Part shown: positions 5,906 to 10,151 of the stretch, piece after piece
Numbering within the stretch: the first letter of the stretch is position 1
Layout of the letters: the number at the start of each line of letters is the position of its first letter
Assembly (NCBI GenBank): GCA_964577175.1
Contig: CAZNYC010000140.1
Location: 1-10,151, forward strand
Direction of reading: 5' to 3'
Origin: BS750m-G62 sp964577175
GTDB lineage: Bacteria; Planctomycetota; Phycisphaerae; FEN-1346
DNA length: 10,151 nt
Translations under genes and position numbers: made by a program
The notes under the pieces: generated by a model
Database searches by the model: none
What the model saw: only the letters and a program-made list of their open reading frames with translations
What the model was told of the DNA's origin: nothing

Positions 5906-6502
5906 TCACCCTGCGTGGCCGCCCGCCGCCAGCAGTTTCGACCCCGTCCGGATGTACCCGATGAGCGAGACCACCGCCAACGCCACCGTTAGCCCCCATA
6001 CGCCGTTCAGCGCGTACCAGGCGGCCGGCCCCACCCACCTCAGCAGGTCCGGCGCCAGGCACGTGACCGCCACCGTGATGAACTGCATGACGGTGGCCCC
6101 TTTGCCGGAGGCGCTGGGCAGCCCCTGAAACAGGCCGCATACCAGGTACAGGACGACGGCCCCGCCGAGCATGAACAGGGCCCGGCTGACGAGCGGGACG
6201 CTGACCCAGTAGGGGAGGGTCAGGGCGTCGCCCTCGGCCAGGACGCCCGGAATCGACAGCGTGACCATCGCGCTGATGCCGAAGGCGTAGTCGGCCAGGG
6301 GGTCCAGGATGGACCCGATGCGGGTCACCTCGCCGGTCCGCCGGGCCAGGATGCCGTCCGCCGCGTCCCCCAGGCCGATCAAGAGCGCCAGCCCCAGCGC
6401 CCCGTACCGGTAGCCCCAGTGCGCGCGTGCTTCCAGCAGGAGCATGACGAACAACGGCACAATCAGCAGCCGGGCAATCGTGATGCGGTTCGGCCACGAC
6501 AT
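5906..6502 (-). CDS. CDP-alcohol phosphatidyltransferase family membrane protein
   Basis: A 198-residue integral membrane enzyme. The family signature runs from 46 to 71: D46-x2-D49-G50-x2-A53-R54, then G63, D67 and D71, all key residues present. The N-terminus MSWPNRITIARLLIVPLF resembles phosphatidylglycerophosphate synthase (PgsA). Several hydrophobic segments follow. These enzymes transfer a phosphatidyl group from CDP-diacylglycerol (or a CDP-ether lipid) to an alcohol such as glycerol-3-phosphate or inositol phosphate. I chose the ATG at 6502 because family similarity begins there; GGGAG lies about ten bases upstream. An upstream start at 6586 would add 28 unrelated residues and run through the predicted promoter. 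The acceptor alcohol cannot be read from sequence, so no gene symbol is given. Confidence 0.85.
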   Translation of the reverse strand: MSWPNRITIARLLIVPLFVMLLLEARAHWGYRYGALGLALLIGLGDAADGILARRTGEVTRIGSILDPLADYAFGISAMVTLSIPGVLAEGDALTLPYWVSVPLVSRALFMLGGAVVLYLVCGLFQGLPSASGKGATVMQFITVAVTCLAPDLLRWVGPAAWYALNGVWGLTVALAVVSLIGYIRTGSKLLAAGGHAG

Positions 6503-6541
6503 GCGGCTGGTTCTCCCGGTTCCGGACGTGAAGGTGGCGCA

Positions 6542-6571
6542 AAGGTACGGTAACGGACCGGCGGGTGTCAA
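6542..6571 (-). promoter_or_regulatory. Putative promoter for the phosphatidyltransferase gene
   Basis: On the minus strand a perfect TTGACA (6566-6571) is followed after 18 bases by TACCTT (6542-6547), about 40 bases upstream of the ATG at 6502. The -10 box is poor; the -35 box is perfect. Confidence 0.4.
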
Positions 6572-6602
6572 CGAAAAGAACTGCACGTGTCCCCGGCGCT
6601 AC

Positions 6603-6630
6603 GACGAGGGACAAATGACAAAAGACGGTC
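6603..6630. repeat. Short seven-base repeat tract (GACAAAT type)
   Basis: Four heptamers starting GAC lie at 6603, 6610, 6617 and 6624; the two central ones are GACAAAT and GACAAAA. The tract ends three bases before the MEMO gene stop codon. The unit is a circular permutation of AATGACA, the word type of the 9142-9229 array. Confidence 0.5.
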
Positions 6631-6633
6631 GTT

Positions 6634-7512
6634 CTAAAACACCACGCCCGGATACCCGACGGCGGCCTGGTAATCGTCCTGGCCCATCCTGTCGCGGAGG
6701 ACGTCGAACGAGGTGGTGTAACGGATGACGTGGCCGGCGGTCGCCCCCAGGACCCGGACCGCCGCCACGGTGGCGGCAATGGCGCCCGCCCCGCATGCGT
6801 TCATGTGGGTGCGCGCCTCCGGCACGATCTGCTCGGCGTCGAGGGTTTCCATCAGACGGAGCATCCGCCGGTCGTTCTCGTCGCGGACCCACCGGATGGC
6901 CGCCTCGCCAAGGCCCTGCGGCGTGAAGCCGTACGACGGGCCGTAGTGCGTCAGGTCCGACGAACCGATGCACACGGCGTCGGCCCGCCGGTCGCGGATG
7001 GTCTCGCCGACCACCCGGCCGAGGGCGACGGCGGTGTCGTCGGCGGCCAGGAGAATCGGCACGATCCGCACGTCCGGGAACAGGTACTGGAGCAGGGGCA
7101 ACTGGACCTCGAGGCTGTGCTCGGCCTCGTGGGCTGAGGGGTCGGCCGACAGCAGGTCGCCGACGCCGGCACGACCGAGGATGTCACTCGCCAGGCGTTC
7201 GTCGATCGGCACCTCGCCCAGCGGCGACTGCCATGCCCCCTCCGGGAACAGGGCGTTGCCCGCCAGCGGCCGATGCGCCGCTCCCATCAGGACGAACGTG
7301 GCCGGACGCCGCCGGCTCTCGATCGCCCGATACACCGTGAAGGCGGTGTCCCCGGAGAAAAGCCAACCGGCGTGCGGGACGACGCCGCCGACCGGATGGT
7401 CCGGCACGTCGGGGAAGTCCTGCGGCACGAACATCTTCTTGATGGCGTCTTCGCAGGCGTGGCGGTTGCGCGGATAGAAACGGCCGGCAACGGCGGGCTG
7501 GCGAACCATCAT
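6634..7512 (-). CDS. amrB: MEMO1-family protein, AmmeMemoRadiSam system protein B
   Basis: A 292-residue protein matching the MEMO family over its full length. It starts with the characteristic RQPAVAGRFYP (4-14). Likely metal-site residues, by comparison with human MEMO1, are H47 in VVPHAGW, H80 in MGAAH and C240 in NACGAGA; EHSLEVQLP (131-139) and SSDLTHYG (184-191) are also conserved. The fold is related to non-haem-iron dioxygenases, and human MEMO1 is described as metal-binding; the bacterial function is unsettled. Partners are usually an AMMECR1-domain protein and a PflA-like radical SAM protein; neither is beside it in this window, and the radical SAM gene at the left end belongs to another family. 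The start at the first of two adjacent ATGs is supported by a G-rich GGGGGG seven bases upstream and by family length. Confidence 0.88.
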   Translation of the reverse strand: MMVRQPAVAGRFYPRNRHACEDAIKKMFVPQDFPDVPDHPVGGVVPHAGWLFSGDTAFTVYRAIESRRRPATFVLMGAAHRPLAGNALFPEGAWQSPLGEVPIDERLASDILGRAGVGDLLSADPSAHEAEHSLEVQLPLLQYLFPDVRIVPILLAADDTAVALGRVVGETIRDRRADAVCIGSSDLTHYGPSYGFTPQGLGEAAIRWVRDENDRRMLRLMETLDAEQIVPEARTHMNACGAGAIAATVAAVRVLGATAGHVIRYTTSFDVLRDRMGQDDYQAAVGYPGVVF

Positions 7513-7567
7513 GGCATGTCCCCCCGACTGAAGTCGTCCTGGCGATTGATATGGGCAACTCGGGGGA

Positions 7568-7596
7568 ATCCTACCGCGCCGGGCGCGCACTGCAAA
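7568..7596 (-). promoter_or_regulatory. Putative promoter for the MEMO gene
   Basis: On the minus strand TTTGCA (7591-7596) and TAGGAT (7568-7573) are separated by 17 bases, about 55 bases upstream of the ATG. The spacer carries a GC dyad, CGCGC-CGG-GCGCG (7575-7587), which could be an operator or coincidence. Confidence 0.38.
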
Positions 7597-7683
7597 GCAA
7601 GAAACGCCGCAAATTCCGCGGGCGTAAGGCAAAACGGACGGGTGCGTCGTGTGGCGTGGCACAGAATCATGCGTTACGCCGCA

Positions 7684-9093
7684 CTACGCCCCCGGATCGT
7701 GGGGTTCGGTGACCCGCTTCGGGTCGAGAGCGGCATCGAGGGCAGCCTCCGTCATCAGGCCTTTCTCGAGGATCAAGTCGCGGACCGTCTTGCCGGTGGC
7801 GACCGATTCCTTTGCCACCTCCGCGGCCTTCGCGTAGCCGATATGCTGATTCAGCAGCGTCGCCAGGCCCACCGACGACTCGAAGTAGTGCCGGCACCGC
7901 CGGGCGTCGGCTTCGATGCCGCGGATGCACCGCTCGAGCACTACCGGCAGGAAGTTCTTCATAATCGCGATGCTCTCGAGCAGGTTATGGGCGATGAGGG
8001 GCATGAAGACGTTGAGTTCCATCTGGCCGCCGGCGACGGCCGCCGCCACCGCCGCATCGTTTCCGATCGTCTGCATCGCCACCATGTTCAGGCATTCGAG
8101 GATGGACGGGTTCACCTTGCCGGGCATGATGCTGGAGCCGGGCTGGACGGCGGGCAGGCGGATTTCCGCGAGGCCCGTGCGCGGCCCGCTCGACAGGAGC
8201 CGCAGGTCGCTGGCGATGCGCGTCAGTTCCAGGGCGAGGTTCCGGAGCGCCGCGCTCACCCCCGCCGCCGGGGCCATCGACTGCATCGCGTGCCGCAGGT
8301 CGGCGGCCGGGCGCAGGTCCTCCTTCGCGATCTCCGCCAGGTGCGCCACGGCCCTCTCGGCGTACCGCTCGTGCGTGTTCAGGCCCGTGCCGGTGGCCGA
8401 GCCGCCGAGCGGCATCTCGCGGCAGGCGTCGAGGGCGTGGCGGAGGTTCCCTGCGGCGCGGTGCACGGCGGCGGCGTAGGCGGCGAACTCCTGCCCCAGC
8501 CGGACGGGGACGGCGTCCTGGAGATGCGTCCGGCCGGACTTGACGATGCCGTCGAACGCGCGGGCCTTCTCGGCGAGGCCGCCGGCCACGTCGTCCAGGA
8601 CGGCCGCCAGGGCCGTGCCCTCCAGCAGGACCGCCACGTACATGGCCGTCGGGAACGTGTCGTTCGTCGACTGGCTCATGTTCACGTGATCGTTGGGATG
8701 GATGTGGCGGTAGGACCCGAACGGCTCGCCGAGGATCTCGTTCGCGCGGTTGGCGAGGACCTCATTGGTGTTCATGTTGAGGCTCGTCCCCGCCCCGGCC
8801 TGGAGGGGGTCGACGACCCACTGGTCCGTCAGTCGGCCCTGTTTCAGCACCTCCTGGCAGGCCTGTTCGATGGGGGCGCTGGCCTTGGTGGTATACTTGC
8901 AGAGGTCGCAGTTCGCGCGGGCCGCGGCGAGTTTGACCGTGACGTAGGCCCGAACGAGGGCGGGGTCCGGCCGCCGGCCCGAGACGGGGAAGTTCTCGAT
9001 GGCCCGCTGCGTCTGCGCACCCCAGTAGGCGCCGGCGGGCACGCGGACCTTGCCGAGGGTGTCGGTTTCCGTCCTGAAGGTGTCTTGGGTCAT
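7684..9093 (-). CDS. Aspartase/fumarase-superfamily lyase, probably aspartate ammonia-lyase
   Basis: A 469-residue soluble enzyme, normal length for AspA or class II fumarase, probably a homotetramer. Superfamily elements: T103 in GAGTSLNMNTNEV, QSTND at 141-145, T189-H190 in GRTHLQDAVP, and the catalytic loop GSSIMPGKVNP at 319-329 with S321 as the expected base, followed by E333. Aspartase-like traits are GAGTS-NMNTNEV, HPNDHVN, QSTND and the C-terminal ATGKTVRDLILEKGL. Fumarase-like traits are WGAQTQR, NDTFPTAM and GTGLNTH. The reaction is therefore L-aspartate to fumarate plus ammonia (preferred) or hydration of fumarate to malate (alternative). The ATG at 9093 has AAAGGG seven bases upstream and fits the family start; the longer form to 9144 would run into the repeat array. 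It lies 146 bases downstream of araD. Confidence 0.85.
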   Translation of the reverse strand: MTQDTFRTETDTLGKVRVPAGAYWGAQTQRAIENFPVSGRRPDPALVRAYVTVKLAAARANCDLCKYTTKASAPIEQACQEVLKQGRLTDQWVVDPLQAGAGTSLNMNTNEVLANRANEILGEPFGSYRHIHPNDHVNMSQSTNDTFPTAMYVAVLLEGTALAAVLDDVAGGLAEKARAFDGIVKSGRTHLQDAVPVRLGQEFAAYAAAVHRAAGNLRHALDACREMPLGGSATGTGLNTHERYAERAVAHLAEIAKEDLRPAADLRHAMQSMAPAAGVSAALRNLALELTRIASDLRLLSSGPRTGLAEIRLPAVQPGSSIMPGKVNPSILECLNMVAMQTIGNDAAVAAAVAGGQMELNVFMPLIAHNLLESIAIMKNFLPVVLERCIRGIEADARRCRHYFESSVGLATLLNQHIGYAKAAEVAKESVATGKTVRDLILEKGLMTEAALDAALDPKRVTEPHDPGA

Positions 9094-9141
9094 AGCGGGA
9101 CCCTTTCCCGGTTCTCGCGGATCGGGCATGGCCGGCAATGC

Positions 9142-9229
9142 CAAATGATAAATGCTGAACGCCGAATGACGCTTCGCGTAGGCCGAAGGCCTGCTTTGTC
9201 ATTTAGCATCTAACATTTGACATTGTGCC
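9142..9229. repeat. Inverted array of seven-base repeats between araD and the lyase gene
   Basis: Heptamers in one orientation (units at 9142, 9149, 9156, 9163; CAAATGA type) are followed by heptamers in the opposite orientation (units at 9195, 9202, 9209, 9216, 9223; TTTGTCA/TTTGACA type). At the centre is the hairpin AGGCC-GAA-GGCCT (9180-9192). The two arms can pair imperfectly; for example AATGAC at 9165-9170 pairs with GTCATT at 9198-9203. The element fills most of the 146-base gap. A TATCAT -10-like word for the lyase lies inside the arm nearest that gene (9146-9151). Confidence 0.6.
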
Positions 9230-9239
9230 GTCGCCCTGT

Positions 9240-9914
9240 TCACTCGAATCCCCCGCCCGGTTTCTGGCCGTAGCGCGAGTGGTAGACGTCGTAGAGGCGC
9301 TGGGCCTCCTCGGGCGGGATGGGGATCGGCTCGCCCTTGGTCATCGCCAGGTGGACGGTGCGGGCGATGTCCTCGACGACGACCGCCGCCTTCAGCGCCC
9401 CGCGGGCGCTCGTGCCGACGGCGAACACGCCGTGATTCTGCATCAGGACCGCGGGGCACTGGAGGTGAATCTCCCGCAGGATGCGGACGACTTCGCGGCC
9501 GATTTCCGTGCCGCCGATCTTCGCGTACCCGCCGCACGGAATCGGGATGCCGAACGCGTCGCCGTGTTCCGTCAGGTAGACCGGGATGGGTTGGCCGAGG
9601 GCGGCGAAACTCGAGGCGTACGCCGAGTGCGTGTGGATGACGGCGTGGACCTTGTTCATCGCCTCCAGGATGTAGAGGGCGGTGGCGGCGTCGACGCTCG
9701 GTTTCAGGTCACCCTCGACGACCGTGCCGTCGAGCCGCACGACCGGCAGCATGGCGGGCGTCATGTCGTCGAAGAGGACGCCGGAGGGCTTGACGACAAC
9801 GAGGCCGCTCTCCGGGTCCCGCTCGCAGACGTTGCCGCTGGTCCACGAGACGAGTCCGAGGCGGGGCAGTTGCCGGTTCGCCCAGCAGACGCGTTCCTTG
9901 AGGGCTTCGAGCAC
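9240..9914 (-). CDS. araD: L-ribulose-5-phosphate 4-epimerase (AraD-type class II aldolase family)
   Basis: A 224-residue class II aldolase-fold enzyme. Zinc ligands are H94 and H96 (IHTHS) and H161 (QNHG). Phosphate-site elements are SGN at 26-28 and KPSG at 42-45. D119 in TEHGDAFG matches the catalytic aspartate of E. coli AraD, and Y215 in the C-terminal RYGQ matches its catalytic tyrosine. The enzyme would interconvert L-ribulose-5-phosphate and D-xylulose-5-phosphate, feeding arabinose or ascorbate carbon into the pentose phosphate pathway. No araA or araB lies nearby, so the sugar route is unknown, and a related sugar-phosphate epimerase or aldolase role cannot be excluded. The start is GTG at 9914, which aligns with the E. 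coli N-terminus (MLEDLK); its ribosome binding site is weak. The predicted 5' end of the mRNA carries a strong hairpin. Confidence 0.85.
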   Translation of the reverse strand: MLEALKERVCWANRQLPRLGLVSWTSGNVCERDPESGLVVVKPSGVLFDDMTPAMLPVVRLDGTVVEGDLKPSVDAATALYILEAMNKVHAVIHTHSAYASSFAALGQPIPVYLTEHGDAFGIPIPCGGYAKIGGTEIGREVVRILREIHLQCPAVLMQNHGVFAVGTSARGALKAAVVVEDIARTVHLAMTKGEPIPIPPEEAQRLYDVYHSRYGQKPGGGFE

Positions 9915-9957
9915 GGGCGGTTCCCAGAATTCCGTCGGGTTTCATCTTGCCGGGTGC

Positions 9958-9980
9958 CACCGGCGGCTTGCCCGCCGGTG
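9958..9980 (-). repeat. Palindrome CACCGGCGG-N5-CCGCCGGTG in the araD leader
   Basis: Perfect nine-base arms (9958-9966 and 9972-9980) with a five-base loop. It begins at the predicted araD transcription start (near 9979), so the mRNA would open with this stem. It shares ACCGGCGGCTT exactly with the hairpin at 2597-2607, which points to a dispersed palindromic element. Confidence 0.55.
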
Positions 9981-9985
9981 CGACG

Positions 9986-10014
9986 AGTGTACCACGCGGG
10001 GGTGGGGATGGAAA
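9986..10014 (-). promoter_or_regulatory. Putative araD promoter
   Basis: On the minus strand TTTCCA (10009-10014) and TACACT (9986-9991) are 17 bases apart; both match consensus at four of six positions. Transcription would start near 9979, giving a leader of about 65 bases. Confidence 0.4.
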
Positions 10015-10061
10015 GCGTTTGGGGCAATGCAAGGGGTGGAGATGGGCGGCGGGCGCCTATG

Positions 10062-10087
10062 CGCGGCGGGCAGTCTTGTCCGCCGCG
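10062..10087. repeat. Hairpin CGCGGCGG-N10-CCGCCGCG
   Basis: Perfect eight-base arms (10062-10069 and 10080-10087); two more pairs can form inside the loop after one mismatch. It is about 150 bases upstream of araD and resembles the GGCGG..CCGCC cores of the other intergenic palindromes. Confidence 0.4.
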
Positions 10088-10099
10088 GCCCCCTTTTCG

Positions 10100-10127
10100 G
10101 CGTGGTGCCCAAGACGGGGCACCGCGC
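10100..10127. repeat. Hairpin GCGTGGTGCCC-AAGACG-GGGCACCGCGC
   Basis: Eleven base pairs including one T-G wobble (10100-10110 with 10117-10127) around a six-base loop. It may terminate or stabilise a transcript entering from beyond the right edge. The remaining 24 bases of the window show nothing else. Confidence 0.4.
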
Positions 10128-10151
10128 ATAAGCGTGGCTGCACTCCGTCCC

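Noticed and set aside
15..6502. Lipid biosynthesis cluster joining the Tes-like gene and the phosphatidyltransferase
   Set aside because: Four unrelated genes and over 4 kb separate them, so proximity alone does not support a pathway cluster.
15..7512. Radical SAM partner for the MEMO protein
   Set aside because: The radical SAM gene belongs to the Tes/MJ0619 family, not the PflA-like AmmeMemoRadiSam family, and is 5 kb away.
7273..9213. 646-codon open frame on the plus strand
   Set aside because: It is antisense to the lyase and part of the MEMO gene, with no recognisable motif; the minus-strand proteins are clear family members.
9142..9229. CRISPR array
   Set aside because: Repeat units are only seven bases with no spacers and there are no cas genes.
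9199..9537. 112-codon minus-strand open frame running through the repeat array into araD
   Set aside because: It is an out-of-frame shadow of araD; its Arg-rich sequence has no family features.

Overview
This is a GC-rich bacterial chromosomal window with nine confidently read protein genes. Eight lie on the minus strand and one, a DNA glycosylase, on the plus strand. I see no rRNA, tRNA, CRISPR array, transposase or phage gene. The gene mix (an archaeal-type Tes-family radical SAM enzyme, a MEMO-family protein, a GGDEF regulator with a degenerate receiver) and the intergenic sequence (seven-base tandem words, GC-rich palindromes containing GGCGGCTT..CCGCC) remind me of uncultured Planctomycetota, Phycisphaerae-like genomes. 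That lineage is an inference from style, not a proof.

Layout, left to right. Positions 15-1613 (minus) hold a cysteine-rich radical SAM protein of the tetraether lipid synthase (Tes/MJ0619) family, with its own promoter. Positions 1774-2452 (minus) hold an overlapping pair: a 72-residue protein followed by a small nucleotidyltransferase, resembling a toxin-antitoxin or defence-type module. Positions 2634-3479 (minus) encode a CPBP (Rce1-like) membrane protease with a very basic N-terminus and, by promoter position, a probable leaderless mRNA. Divergent from it, 3639-4316 (plus) encodes a MagIII-like HhH-GPD DNA glycosylase. Convergent with that gene, 4414-5601 (minus) encodes a receiver-like/GGDEF protein. 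After a 304-base gap containing only palindromes and a weak promoter come four more minus-strand genes: a CDP-alcohol phosphatidyltransferase (5906-6502), a MEMO/AmmeMemoRadiSam B protein (6634-7512), an aspartase/fumarase-superfamily lyase (7684-9093) and an AraD-type L-ribulose-5-phosphate 4-epimerase (9240-9914).

Most genes are separated by 100-300 bases with plausible individual promoters, so the window looks like housekeeping and accessory genes in separate transcripts rather than one operon. The only tight translational unit is the small-protein/nucleotidyltransferase pair. AraD and the lyase could share a transcript, separated by a foldable repeat element. A functional link between the Tes-like enzyme and the phosphatidyltransferase (both lipid-type activities) is possible but is not shown by the layout.

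The most unusual features are the Tes-family enzyme in a bacterial context, the two-gene nucleotidyltransferase module, and three intergenic tracts built from degenerate seven-base units. One of these tracts is an inverted array that can fold into a long hairpin between araD and the lyase gene.
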